A program made the translations under genes and the position numbers. Shown in pieces: positions 7,750-14,713 of a DNA stretch of 26,823 nt. A model generated the notes under the pieces. It did not search any database, was not told the origin of the DNA, and worked only from the letters and a program-made list of their open reading frames with translations. Each line of letters begins with the position of its first letter. Position 1 is the stretch's first letter. This stretch comes from Ruminococcaceae bacterium UBA5891 (GTDB taxonomy: Bacteria; Bacillota; Clostridia; Oscillospirales; Acutalibacteraceae), in the NCBI GenBank assembly GCA_002431945.1, contig DJET01000006.1:35645-62467 (forward strand), written 5' to 3'.

Positions 7750-8250
7750 ATGAAAATACATATCATCGGGTGCAGCGGCTCAGGGAAAACATATTTAGCA
7801 AAGGCGCTTAGTAAAAAATATAATATCCCTCATTTTGATTTGGACGACATTCAATGGGATAACCATTCCGGCAGTTACGGTGCCAAAATGCCTGTGGAAA
7901 AGCGCACCGAACTGTTAAATAATATCCTTGAAAATGATAATTGGATAATTGAGGGCGTATATTACGCTTGGGTAGGCAGATGCTTTGAAGATGCAGATAA
8001 GATTTTTGTGCTTGATATGCCGAAACGGCTTTATATTTACAGAATCATAAAGCGTTTCATAAAAAGGAAACTTGGGCTTGAGAAGGGCAAAAAAGAATCT
8101 TTAAAGTCGGTTTATAATCTGCTTAAATGGACGGATACCTTTCAGAACAAAAGTATGTTTGAAATAAACAAGATACTTTCAGCCTATCCTGAGAAGACCG
8201 TTTGGCTACACAGCTCAAAAGATGTTCAAAAATGGTTAAGTATAAGTTGA
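7750..8250 (+). CDS. P-loop NTPase, adenylate-kinase-like (FlaR/topology modulation type)
   Basis: 166 residues. A Walker A motif GCSGSGKT lies at residues 7-14, followed by LAKALSKKYNIPHFDLDDIQW, the pattern of the small P-loop kinases often annotated as DNA topology modulation protein FlaR or shikimate/adenylate kinase-like. WIIEGVYYAW and DKIFVLDMPKRLYIYRIIKR are also family-typical. The phosphate acceptor is not established for this family. The ribosome-binding site is GAAAGGAT. It stands alone between a degraded gene and trpS. Confidence 0.8.
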   Translation: MKIHIIGCSGSGKTYLAKALSKKYNIPHFDLDDIQWDNHSGSYGAKMPVEKRTELLNNILENDNWIIEGVYYAWVGRCFEDADKIFVLDMPKRLYIYRIIKRFIKRKLGLEKGKKESLKSVYNLLKWTDTFQNKSMFEINKILSAYPEKTVWLHSSKDVQKWLSIS

Positions 8251-8285
8251 CTTTTAGTAATTGCATAATTGGAAGGTAATTTTTT

Positions 8286-9284
8286 ATGAAAGATATTGTT
8301 TTAACAGGAGATAGACCTACAGGAGCTCTTCATATTGGACATTATGTTGGTTCGCTAAAAAAACGTGTGGAGATTCAAAATAATTATGATAAACCATATA
8401 TTATGATTGCTGATACTCAGGCACTCACAGACAATGCGCATAATCCCGCCAAAGTTCATGACAATGTAATTGAGGTTGCATTAGATTATCTTGCAGTTGG
8501 CTTGAAACCGGAGTTAAATACATTTTTTATACAGTCCCTCGTTCCAGAACTGACTGAACTGACCATGCTCTATTTAAACTTTGTTACATTGGCTCGTTTA
8601 AAACGAAATCCTACTGTAAAGAATGAAATGCATCAAAAAAAATATGGTAATGAAATACCGGTTGGTTTTTTAACATACCCTGTTAGCCAAGCTGCGGATA
8701 TTACTGCTTTCCAAGCAAATGTAATTCCGGTAGGAGAAGATCAGCTACCTATGATTGAACAAACGAATGAAATTGTACGTCATATTAACAGACACTTCAA
8801 TACTGATATACTGAGGGAATGCAAACCATTGTTATCAAAAGTGACTCGTTTACCAGGAATAGATGGACAGGAAAAAATGGGCAAGTCATTAAATAATGCT
8901 ATATATCTAAAGGATTCATCAGAAATAATAAAAGAGAAGATAATGAATATGTTTACGGATCCTAATCATTTGCGGGTTGAAGATCCGGGGAATGTTGAAG
9001 TTAATACGGTATTTAAATATTTGGATGCATTTGATCCTGATTTGCAAGAGTTACAAGAATGGAAGGAACATTATAAAAAAGGCGGATTAGGAGATATGAA
9101 AGTTAAGAGAAGATTAAATGATATAATGCAGCAAACATTAGAGCCTATTAGGGAAAGAAGACTTATGTTTGAGAAAGATAAAGCAGAAGTATTGAGTATG
9201 CTGAAGAAGGGCAGTGAATCTGTTAGGCCGATTGCTGCAGAAACATTAAATAAATTAAAAGAAGTATTTACCCTTATTTATTAG
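8286..9284 (+). CDS. trpS: Tryptophanyl-tRNA synthetase, probable accessory copy
   Basis: 332 residues, a complete class Ic synthetase. GALHIGHYVG carries the HIGH box (H16-I-G-H19), KMGKS (197-201) is the KMSKS loop, and QAADITAFQ and GEDQLPMIEQTNEI are tryptophan/adenylate-site signatures. It charges tRNA-Trp. The coding sequence is visibly more AT-rich than the upstream housekeeping genes, there is no T-box leader or tRNA-like element ahead of it, and it sits in a cassette of unrelated genes. These suggest a transferred second copy, possibly resistant to a TrpRS inhibitor such as indolmycin; that last point is inference. GGAAGG precedes the ATG. Confidence 0.92.
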   Translation: MKDIVLTGDRPTGALHIGHYVGSLKKRVEIQNNYDKPYIMIADTQALTDNAHNPAKVHDNVIEVALDYLAVGLKPELNTFFIQSLVPELTELTMLYLNFVTLARLKRNPTVKNEMHQKKYGNEIPVGFLTYPVSQAADITAFQANVIPVGEDQLPMIEQTNEIVRHINRHFNTDILRECKPLLSKVTRLPGIDGQEKMGKSLNNAIYLKDSSEIIKEKIMNMFTDPNHLRVEDPGNVEVNTVFKYLDAFDPDLQELQEWKEHYKKGGLGDMKVKRRLNDIMQQTLEPIRERRLMFEKDKAEVLSMLKKGSESVRPIAAETLNKLKEVFTLIY

Positions 9285-9300
9285 AATGGAGAAAATTTAA

Positions 9301-10113
9301 TTGCACATAAAAATTCAAAATGAGGTCCGAAATAAGTTTAAAAGTCTGCAAGCCGAACAAAACCCCGGTGCAATGATAGAATACCTATCTTCCCTTTTGC
9401 AAACAGAAAACGCAGATACTTTGTTCACCGGGTTTTGTTATTGGAACATTTCGGACAGCTTTGCCATGCTTAGAAATAGCGACGCTCTTTATAAAAACCA
9501 CTGTGAATTTGCAAAATTTTTAAGCGATAAACCTTCAAAATATTTGCTTTGGCTTGCCTGTGACGCAACCCAGCGTTTTACGCTTGAACTCGGCGGGTTC
9601 GGAGATTTTTGGTGGAACTGTTATAAAACCGCTATAAGCAAAAATACCACCATAAAAGCGATAGAACCGATTACATTTGAATGCCATAATGCGGCTTTGT
9701 CGGTAACGCCGACGTTAAAAACACCTACAGAATATTTGCAGTTTGCAAAGAACAATTTTAAAGCGTTTTTAAAATCGTCGGAAACCTCCGACAATTACAT
9801 CTTTTACAAAACGGTTTATGCCGCCCTTTGTCTAAAAGCCTTTGGTCAAGCGGAATATGATGTATTTGAACTGGGAGATCAATTGCTCCCGTGGCTGCAT
9901 TTTGACAATACACCAAACAACCTTTTGATTGGTGAATGGGAAATGCTTAACGGTCAGCGTTCAAAATATAATATGGCAACTGTAGCAATCAACAGAATTG
10001 TGAATGCTTTCATCGACTGCAATCAAACAAAATATGCGAAGGAACTGTATGACAAGGCTATCCGTTACGGTTTGTCTAAAAATTCATATATTGAGAAAAG
10101 GATATCAATTTAA
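9301..10113 (+). CDS. Conserved hypothetical protein, mostly helical
   Basis: 270 residues with no family I recognise. No signal peptide, membrane helix or metal motif is visible. It is rich in aromatic residues (FGDFWWNCYK, GFCYWNISDSF) and reads as alpha-helical, like TPR-type proteins. The start is TTG at 9301 with GGAG upstream, 16 bp after trpS. It ends 2 bp before the next gene, so trpS, this gene and the next two look co-transcribed. Confidence 0.6.
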   Translation: MHIKIQNEVRNKFKSLQAEQNPGAMIEYLSSLLQTENADTLFTGFCYWNISDSFAMLRNSDALYKNHCEFAKFLSDKPSKYLLWLACDATQRFTLELGGFGDFWWNCYKTAISKNTTIKAIEPITFECHNAALSVTPTLKTPTEYLQFAKNNFKAFLKSSETSDNYIFYKTVYAALCLKAFGQAEYDVFELGDQLLPWLHFDNTPNNLLIGEWEMLNGQRSKYNMATVAINRIVNAFIDCNQTKYAKELYDKAIRYGLSKNSYIEKRISI

Positions 10114-10115
10114 GT

Positions 10116-10715
10116 ATGAATAATCGCATTATTGTTGACATCTCAAATTTTATATTTGTTTCCGACGAGCCCCAAAAGGTTGACGCTATTTTTCTGCCGG
10201 GCGGTTCGCACCCTAAACAGCCCGAATATGCGGCAAAGTTGTATAATAAAGGTCTTGCTGAATATGTTATTCCGGCGGGCGGTGTCAGTGTAAAACGGGA
10301 TAAATGGCCCGGTGTGCGGTCAAAGGCAGAAATATACAAAGGCGACTATAAAACCGACTGTGAATTTTTCACCGATGTACTGATAAAAAACGGCGTGCCG
10401 AGAACGGCAATTTTCGGCGAGGACAAGTCGGGCCATACACGCGATAACGCCTTTTTCTCACGAAAAATTGTTAATGATAACGGTCTTGAAATTAAAACGG
10501 CGATGATTGTCTGCAAGGCGTTTCACGCTCGGCGTTGCCTTATGCTTTATCAGTTAGCTTTCCCCGATACCGAATTTATTGTCTGCCCCGTGCATTGCTA
10601 TAATATTACGAAAAATAACTGGTACTCAACCGAACAGGGAATAAACCGTGTTCTCGGCGAGCTTGCCCGTTGTGGCAACCAATTTACGGGTGATATTAAG
10701 GAGCATTTGTTGTGA
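10116..10715 (+). CDS. DUF218/YdcF family protein
   Basis: 199 residues. DAIFLPGGSHPKQPEYAAKL, AEYVIPAGGV, NGVPRTAIFGEDKSGHTRDNA and TAMIVCKAFHARRCLMLYQ match the DUF218 (YdcF/SanA/ElyC) Rossmann-like fold with its conserved loops. There is no N-terminal membrane helix, so this is a cytoplasmic YdcF-type rather than an envelope SanA/ElyC-type protein. Biochemical role is unknown; E. coli YdcF has been reported to bind S-adenosylmethionine. It starts 2 bp after the preceding gene, and its stop overlaps the next GTG. Confidence 0.82.
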   Translation: MNNRIIVDISNFIFVSDEPQKVDAIFLPGGSHPKQPEYAAKLYNKGLAEYVIPAGGVSVKRDKWPGVRSKAEIYKGDYKTDCEFFTDVLIKNGVPRTAIFGEDKSGHTRDNAFFSRKIVNDNGLEIKTAMIVCKAFHARRCLMLYQLAFPDTEFIVCPVHCYNITKNNWYSTEQGINRVLGELARCGNQFTGDIKEHLL

Positions 10716-11470
10716 CTCATATTATGAACCTTGAACCGTCTGCTTTTTTAAAAATTGCAAAGGGAAGCAAAACGATCGAACTGCGGCTGAATGATGAAAA
10801 GAGGCAGAAAATCAAAATCGGCAATCGAATAGAATTTCGTTGCGGTGGGATAAATTCCGTTATTTTTGCTGAGGTTATAAAGCTGCATAAATTCCCGGAT
10901 TTCGAGCAGTTGTATAAGGTCCTGCCATTAGAAAAATGCGGGTATTCCAAAAATGACTTAAAAACAGCACATTACACGGATATGGAAAGGTATTATACAA
11001 AGGAGCAGATCGAAAAATACGGCGTATTGGGAATAGAACTCCAGAAAATTACGGCGCTCATGAATGTAAAAGCAAGCCTTTTTGACCCGGAGGTTCTGAC
11101 ACTTCTTAAACCGAGCGTCTATAATCCCACGCCGGAGCGACTAAAACGCAGGGCAGAAAAATACTCGGCGGACAAAAATACTTTTGTGTATGCCTGCAAA
11201 ATTGACGGTGTTTACGCCGGTATTGTTGTTTTGAAAACGGAAAACGGCACCGCCGAGATTTTGGATATTGCCGTAAACCCAAAATACCGCAAAAAAGGTC
11301 TCGGCAAAAGCCTTATTGATTTTATTTTAAATCAGTTTCCCGTAGATACCATAACAGCCGAAACCGATAACGAGGCGGTTGAGTTTTATAAAAGGTGTGG
11401 CTTTGATGTGATTGGATTCGGAATGAAATGTAACAATAAAAGGTATATTTGCAACAAATTAAAATTTTAA
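10712..11470 (+). CDS. ASCH-like domain fused to a GNAT acetyltransferase
   Basis: 252 residues, two domains. Residues 1-115 fit an ASCH/PUA-like fold: LEPSAFLKIAKGSKTIELRL, then IKIGNRIEFRC and VIKLHKFPDFEQLY, a pattern seen in RNA- or nucleotide-binding ASCH proteins. Residues about 125-252 are a GNAT with the acetyl-CoA loop VNPKYRKKGLGKSLIDFIL and the C-terminal AVEFYKRCGFDVIGFGM. Such a fusion might acetylate a nucleic-acid-bound substrate, but this is unproven. The GTG start is 7 nt after AAGGAG and overlaps the DUF218 stop. It is the last gene of the run. Confidence 0.82.
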   Translation: MTHIMNLEPSAFLKIAKGSKTIELRLNDEKRQKIKIGNRIEFRCGGINSVIFAEVIKLHKFPDFEQLYKVLPLEKCGYSKNDLKTAHYTDMERYYTKEQIEKYGVLGIELQKITALMNVKASLFDPEVLTLLKPSVYNPTPERLKRRAEKYSADKNTFVYACKIDGVYAGIVVLKTENGTAEILDIAVNPKYRKKGLGKSLIDFILNQFPVDTITAETDNEAVEFYKRCGFDVIGFGMKCNNKRYICNKLKF

Positions 11471-11508
11471 TAATACGATGAAGTGATTTTTTAGAATGGC
11501 TATCATAC

Positions 11509-11537
11509 TTGACATTTCTTTTCGGTTGCGCTATACT
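11509..11537 (+). promoter_or_regulatory. Strong promoter of the fic gene
   Basis: TTGACA (11509-11514), a 17-bp spacer and TATACT (11532-11537), 38 bp ahead of the fic start codon. Confidence 0.8.
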
Positions 11538-11565
11538 GATATAAACTGATACTTTATTATATCAG
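11536..11565. promoter_or_regulatory. Inverted repeat at the fic transcription start, likely operator or leader hairpin
   Basis: CTGATATA (11536-11543) and TATATCAG (11558-11565) are perfect inverted copies, 14 bp apart, spanning the expected start point. The right arm runs into the ribosome-binding site (CAGGAGG). It could be an operator, or an RNA hairpin hiding the ribosome-binding site; either would let fic be kept off. Confidence 0.5.
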
Positions 11566-11574
11566 GAGGTCGCT

Positions 11575-12735
11575 ATGGACATTAAACTCTTTACCGAAAT
11601 GTTAAAAGATAAGCATTTTCCGGACTATAAAAAGCTCAAATACAAGTACGGTGCGGATTTTGATAGCTTTCTTAAAACATTAGAGGAATTATATTATAAA
11701 CCTTTTCCGCTTTATGATTTTGACGGTAACAATATTGTTTTTACAGAAACCTTTAAGGCCGTCAATCAAAACACGGTAAAGCTGTTATTACAGCCGCAGG
11801 ATAGGCACTACGGAATTAAGGCTGCCGAGGAGGAAATTATATCCACTTCGGCTATTGAAAGCGTGGATTTCAGCCGTGACAGTGTGCGCAAAATCCTAAA
11901 AGGTATGGCACCTGACAGCGAGCAGGAAAACAGAATCTTAAGGTTAAAGCACGGGCTTGAATTTATTGCCGATACCGCCAACAAAATAACAGAGGACAAT
12001 TTATATAAGCTTTATATGATGACCGTTGGCAACTTTCTAACCAATGACGATAAATTGTCAGATGGCAAATTTTACAGACACGATACGGTTTATGTTGTTA
12101 GTGACCATATTGAACATTCAGGTCTTGACGCCCAAAAAGTGCCTGAGTTTATGAGGTCGCTTATCGCTTTTGCTAATGCCGAGGATGACATTAACGATTT
12201 AATTAAGGCGGCAATCATTCATTTTTACATTGCCTTTGTACATCCGTATTTTGACGGGAACGGCAGAATTGCACGGCTCGTTCATTTATGGTTTTTAATT
12301 CAAAAAGGTTATCAATCGGCGCTGTTTATTCCGTTTTCAAGCAGGATTGAAAAAAGCCGCAAGGCATATTATGACGCTTACACGGTAATTGAGGAAAACA
12401 AGAAATTAAGCGGCAAAATAGATGTAACCCCATTCATTCTTTACTTCATAAACAATGTTTACAATAAAATGAATGAGGGCTCTGCCGCCGTTGAAACCTT
12501 AACTATTTATGATAATGCCGTTAAAAACGGAAAAATAACCGAAAAAGAAATAAAGCTTTGGAAATTTGTGCTGTCAGCTTACGGTACAGGCGAATTTTCA
12601 ACAAAGCGGCTCGAAAAAGATTTTGGGGACGCCGCTTATGCGACAATAAGAGGTTTTGTTTTAAAATTTGAGCATTTGGGGCTTCTTTCCTCTGTAAAAT
12701 ACGGTCCGCGAGTTAAATACAAGGTTGTAAGCTAA
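11575..12735 (+). CDS. Fic family protein (probable AMPylating enzyme)
   Basis: 386 residues. The Fic active-site loop is complete: H223-PYFDGNGRIAR. A class II-like inhibitory helix upstream (STSAIES, residues 90-96) has the S/T-x-x-x-E core but serine where G/N is usual. The C-terminal about 90 residues, ending in EFSTKRLEKDFGDAAYATIRG, look like a winged helix, as in standalone Fic-wHTH proteins that may bind DNA and autoregulate. Fic proteins transfer AMP or a related group to a hydroxyl on target proteins; the target here is unknown. It has its own promoter, and no antitoxin gene adjoins it. Confidence 0.9.
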   Translation: MDIKLFTEMLKDKHFPDYKKLKYKYGADFDSFLKTLEELYYKPFPLYDFDGNNIVFTETFKAVNQNTVKLLLQPQDRHYGIKAAEEEIISTSAIESVDFSRDSVRKILKGMAPDSEQENRILRLKHGLEFIADTANKITEDNLYKLYMMTVGNFLTNDDKLSDGKFYRHDTVYVVSDHIEHSGLDAQKVPEFMRSLIAFANAEDDINDLIKAAIIHFYIAFVHPYFDGNGRIARLVHLWFLIQKGYQSALFIPFSSRIEKSRKAYYDAYTVIEENKKLSGKIDVTPFILYFINNVYNKMNEGSAAVETLTIYDNAVKNGKITEKEIKLWKFVLSAYGTGEFSTKRLEKDFGDAAYATIRGFVLKFEHLGLLSSVKYGPRVKYKVVS

Positions 12736-12753
12736 GCGGAGAGTAAAAGCAAT

Positions 12754-12792
12754 AAAAAAATGCCTCAACCGCGCATTAGCGCGTTGAGGCAT
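12754..12792 (-). terminator. Terminator of tRNA-Leu (minus strand)
   Basis: An approximately 14-bp stem (ATGCCTCAAC...GTTGAGGCAT core, one bulge) and short loop, with TTTTTTT on the minus strand (12754-12760). It lies immediately after the tRNA-Leu 3' end and also separates it from the convergent fic gene. Confidence 0.85.
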
Positions 12793-12795
12793 CAA

Positions 12796-12882
12796 TGGTG
12801 CCGCTGGCCGGACTTGAACCGGCACGGTATCGCTACCGAGGGATTTTAAGTCCCTTGTGTCTGCCTATTCCACCACAGCGGC
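12796..12882 (-). tRNA. tRNA-Leu (anticodon TAA)
   Basis: An 87-nt class II tRNA with encoded CCA (12796-12798). The acceptor is GCCGCTG/CAGCGGC, anticodon stem AGGGA/TCCCT with loop CTTAAAA gives TAA (codon UUA), there is a long variable arm, and the T arm has CCGGTTCAAGTCCGG. Confidence 0.95.
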
Positions 12883-12891
12883 ATATATTTA

Positions 12892-12920
12892 ATAATATAT
12901 TATTCAAGCCGTTTTGTCAA
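12892..12920 (-). promoter_or_regulatory. Promoter of tRNA-Leu
   Basis: On the minus strand, TTGACA (12920-12915), a 17-bp spacer and TATTAT (12897-12892), 10 bp before the tRNA 5' end. Confidence 0.75.
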
Positions 12921-12984
12921 GATTTTTTTATTAAAACTTGATTTTAATTTTGCAACAATAAATCAGTATATTTTAAATTTTTGC

Positions 12985-13013
12985 TTGACAAAAATACAGT
13001 TATGACTTATAAT
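12985..13013 (+). promoter_or_regulatory. Promoter of tRNA-Thr(GGT)
   Basis: TTGACA (12985-12990), a 17-bp spacer and TATAAT (13008-13013): consensus boxes at ideal spacing, 21 bp before the tRNA. Confidence 0.85.
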
Positions 13014-13033
13014 ATATGGGTCGCTGAATTTAT

Positions 13034-13109
13034 GCTGCTATGGCTCAGATGGTAGAGCACATCCTTGGTAAGGATGAGGTCACCGGTTCGATTCCGGTTA
13101 GCAGCTCCA
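13034..13109 (+). tRNA. tRNA-Thr (anticodon GGT)
   Basis: 76 nt including CCA (13107-13109). The acceptor is GCTGCTA/TAGCAGC, anticodon stem CATCC/GGATG with loop TTGGTAA gives GGT, and the T arm has CCGGTTCGATTCCGG. It is a second threonine isoacceptor in addition to the TGT one at 5483. Confidence 0.95.
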
Positions 13110-13110
13110 G

Positions 13111-13153
13111 AAAACAGGTCTTAACCCGAAATTGGGTTAAGACCTGTTTTTTT
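13111..13153 (+). terminator. Terminator of tRNA-Thr(GGT)
   Basis: A 17-bp perfect stem (13111-13127 with 13134-13150) around a 6-nt loop, running into T8 (13146-13153). The following 120 bp to the acetyltransferase gene show nothing I can name. Confidence 0.9.
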
Positions 13154-13274
13154 GCCTGCATTTAAAAATAATGCCGATTGGCGTATTTAAGCTCATACCC
13201 GTTACGGCATAAAAAATCTTTATCCCATCATATCCGATCGCAAGCGTAACGGTTTGTTTGATCAGACAATACAA

Positions 13275-13883
13275 TCAGTCCGGCTTATAAACCGGATACC
13301 TCGTTTTGTCTTCTTCTGTAATCTTGCGTAAAACTCTGCACGGAACGCCCACTGCAACCACATTTTCCGGTATTGATTTTGTAACAACGCTTCCCGCGCC
13401 GATAACGGTATTATCCCCAATCTCAACGCCCGCCAATATTGTAGAGCCGGCGCCTATCCACACGTTATTGCCTACCGTAATGGGCTTTGCAATTTCTATA
13501 CCCGCCTTACGCATTTCCGGATCAATGGCGTGCTCTGCGGTGGTAAAACAGCAATTCGGCGCAATAAAAACATGATCTCCGAAGGTTACCTTTGCCCCAT
13601 CGGTAATTATCATACCGTGATTTGAATAGAAATAATCGCCGATGCTTATATTATAACCGTAATCACACCAAAAAGGCGGTGTAATAACCGTATTCCTACC
13701 CATTTTACCCAAAAGCTTTTTAAGAATTTTAAGTTGCGCTTTCCTGTCGTTCGGGCATAATCGGTTATATCTGAAGCATTTTTTCTTACATTTACTTATC
13801 TGCTCTTCATAGGCGGGATTATAACATCCCTGAAAAAAGCAATTGATCGGAACCGTCGGTTTTTTATCCATAATATTCACCAT
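13275..13883 (-). CDS. Maltose/galactoside-type O-acetyltransferase (left-handed beta-helix)
   Basis: 202 residues of the maa/lacA/NodL class. The N-terminal helical cap includes NRLCPNDRKAQLKILKKLLG, then hexapeptide-repeat turns: NISIGDYFYSNHG, VTFGDHVFIAPNC, ITVGNNVWIGAGSTILAGVEIG and NTVIGAGSVVTKSIPENVVAVGVP. The expected catalytic histidine is in TTAEHAIDPEMR. It would move an acetyl group from acetyl-CoA to a sugar hydroxyl; the sugar is unknown. Two starts are possible: ATG 13883 (AGGA 4 nt before) or ATG 13871 (GGTGA before). The plus-strand ATTATA at 13904-13909 gives a candidate -10. Confidence 0.9.
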   Translation of the reverse strand: MVNIMDKKPTVPINCFFQGCYNPAYEEQISKCKKKCFRYNRLCPNDRKAQLKILKKLLGKMGRNTVITPPFWCDYGYNISIGDYFYSNHGMIITDGAKVTFGDHVFIAPNCCFTTAEHAIDPEMRKAGIEIAKPITVGNNVWIGAGSTILAGVEIGDNTVIGAGSVVTKSIPENVVAVGVPCRVLRKITEEDKTRYPVYKPD

Positions 13884-13920
13884 TTTTCCTGTTCGTTAAA
13901 GCCATTATAACATAAGTATA

Positions 13921-13968
13921 AAAAAAAGAAAAAGCCGATATCCTCGATTACACGAAAATATCGGCTTT
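13921..13968 (-). terminator. Terminator (minus strand) after the tRNA 3'-end fragment
   Basis: AAAGCCGATAT (13931-13941) pairs with ATATCGGCTTT (13958-13968). On the minus strand the stem is followed by TTCTTTTTTT. It would end transcripts coming from the prophage side and isolates the acetyltransferase gene. Confidence 0.75.
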
Positions 13969-13974
13969 CTGTTT

Positions 13975-13998
13975 TGGCGCGCTGAAGAAGATTCGAAC
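13975..13998 (-). other. tRNA 3'-end fragment, probable prophage attachment site
   Basis: On the minus strand this reads GTTCGAAT, CTTCT, TCAGCGC, then GCCA: a T-loop, T-stem 3' half, acceptor 3' half, discriminator G and CCA. The acceptor sequence would pair with GCGCTGA and fits a tRNA-Arg-type end. The matching 5' half is absent, and the bases before it (ATGAG) do not complete the T-stem. This is what an attachment site left by tyrosine-integrase insertion into a tRNA gene looks like. No second copy is seen in the window. Confidence 0.65.
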
Positions 13999-14043
13999 TC
14001 ATTATATACAACGCTAAAATGCTTATAAATAAAGCGTTTTCGG

Positions 14044-14072
14044 AATTTCGTGTGAATTTTCGTGTGAATTTG
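14044..14072. repeat. Tandem 12-bp repeats beside the attachment site
   Basis: CGTGTGAATTTT (14049-14060) is followed directly by CGTGTGAATTTG (14061-14072), with AATTT before the first. Short direct repeats next to an attachment core are typical arm-type integrase binding sites; that function is inferred. Confidence 0.5.
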
Positions 14073-14090
14073 CAAAAGAAAAATGCCCTT

Positions 14091-14144
14091 ACAGGCTGAC
14101 TTGTAAGGGCGTAATTTTTTCTTCCCTATTCTTCTTTAACCTCC
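14091..14144 (-). repeat. Copy C: terminator plus holin-end sequence
   Basis: Minus-strand reading: ...E-V-K-E-E-stop (21 bp, 14124-14144, identical to copy A), then GAAGAAAAAAT and a hairpin (GCCCTTACA with TGTAAGGGC, 14091-14117) followed by ATTTTTC. The protein-coding end matches the resident holin, but the hairpin differs. It looks like the end of a second, deleted holin gene. Between it and the next unit (14145-14235) I see only AT-rich sequence. Confidence 0.6.
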
Positions 14145-14235
14145 TACGGACGGTTTTTAGATATATAATTTTCTTTTTATTAAATAATTAAATATAAGAA
14201 AATTACTGAATAAAAAATCGCCAACCTAATATATT

Positions 14236-14265
14236 AAAAAATGCCTTGTTCAAAAGAACAAGGCA
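14236..14265 (-). terminator. Terminator of the mini-transcript
   Basis: Perfect GCCTTGTTC / GAACAAGGC stem (14243-14251 with 14256-14264), a 4-nt loop and TTTTTT on the minus strand (14241-14236). Confidence 0.8.
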
Positions 14266-14286
14266 AATTGAATTTTGCTTCGGAAG

Positions 14287-14322
14287 CTACGCCCAATCGT
14301 CCTCAAAACAAACCTTTAGCAT
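14287..14322 (-). CDS. 11-codon mini-ORF in its own transcription unit
   Basis: ATG (14322-14320) is preceded by AAAGGA eight bases upstream and encodes M-L-K-V-C-F-E-D-D-W-A, then TAG. It has a private consensus promoter and a terminator, so the unit is about 100 nt. I do not recognise the peptide. It may be a leader or signal peptide, a relic of a longer gene, or the ORF may be incidental within a small RNA. Confidence 0.4.
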   Translation of the reverse strand: MLKVCFEDDWA

Positions 14323-14344
14323 AACAATCATCCTTTCTTAATAT

Positions 14345-14373
14345 ATTATACTCTATTTAAAAATAATTTGCAA
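14345..14373 (-). promoter_or_regulatory. Promoter of the mini-transcript
   Basis: Minus strand: TTGCAA (14373-14368), a 17-bp spacer and TATAAT (14350-14345). It lies just after the stop codon of the membrane-gene fragment at 14386 and would start RNA near 14338. Confidence 0.65.
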
Positions 14374-14385
14374 TACTTTTTATAT

Positions 14386-14682
14386 TTATTTTTTTATCAT
14401 TGTAACCGCTATACCGTCATTAGGGAAAATCCAATCGTTAAATTCTTTAAAAATTTCCGGATCATTATTTTTGTGATTAGGGGTATTCTCAGCATCGTCT
14501 ATAAAGCCAAATGATGGTGCATTTATTAAATAATCACTTGCATTTTCTCCCGAAATCTTATATTTAAAAGATGTTTTTTTGCACGGATACCTCATTCGGC
14601 ACACATATGTCAAATCATTAAGAGGAACCTTTGTTGTATAAGTAAATTCTATATTTATTGGCTTTTTGTTTGAAACATCCAA
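14386..14682 (-). CDS. C-terminal part of a frameshifted membrane protein gene
   Basis: 98 residues if begun at the TTG at 14682, but the same frame is open further upstream (codons for C-D-Y-N-A-S-R-D-Y-V-C-T-R-V-L) back to the A7 tract at 14731-14725. There it would join the preceding gene if one A were removed. The content is beta-rich (INIEFTYTTKVPLNDLTYVC) and ends DWIFPNDGIAVTMIKK. No ribosome-binding site fits the TTG, so I regard this as the broken-off C-terminal domain rather than an independent gene. Confidence 0.6.
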   Translation of the reverse strand: MDVSNKKPINIEFTYTTKVPLNDLTYVCRMRYPCKKTSFKYKISGENASDYLINAPSFGFIDDAENTPNHKNNDPEIFKEFNDWIFPNDGIAVTMIKK

Positions 14683-14713
14683 AACGCGGGTGCAAACATA
14701 ATCTCTGGAGGCA

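Noticed and set aside
8250..8286. T-box riboswitch ahead of trpS
   Set aside because: Only 35 bp separate the genes, with no specifier hairpin or antiterminator element.
13033..13110. tRNA-Thr(GGT) as the integration target of the prophage
   Set aside because: Its 3' end (TAGCAGC-TCCA) does not match the tRNA fragment at 13975-13998.
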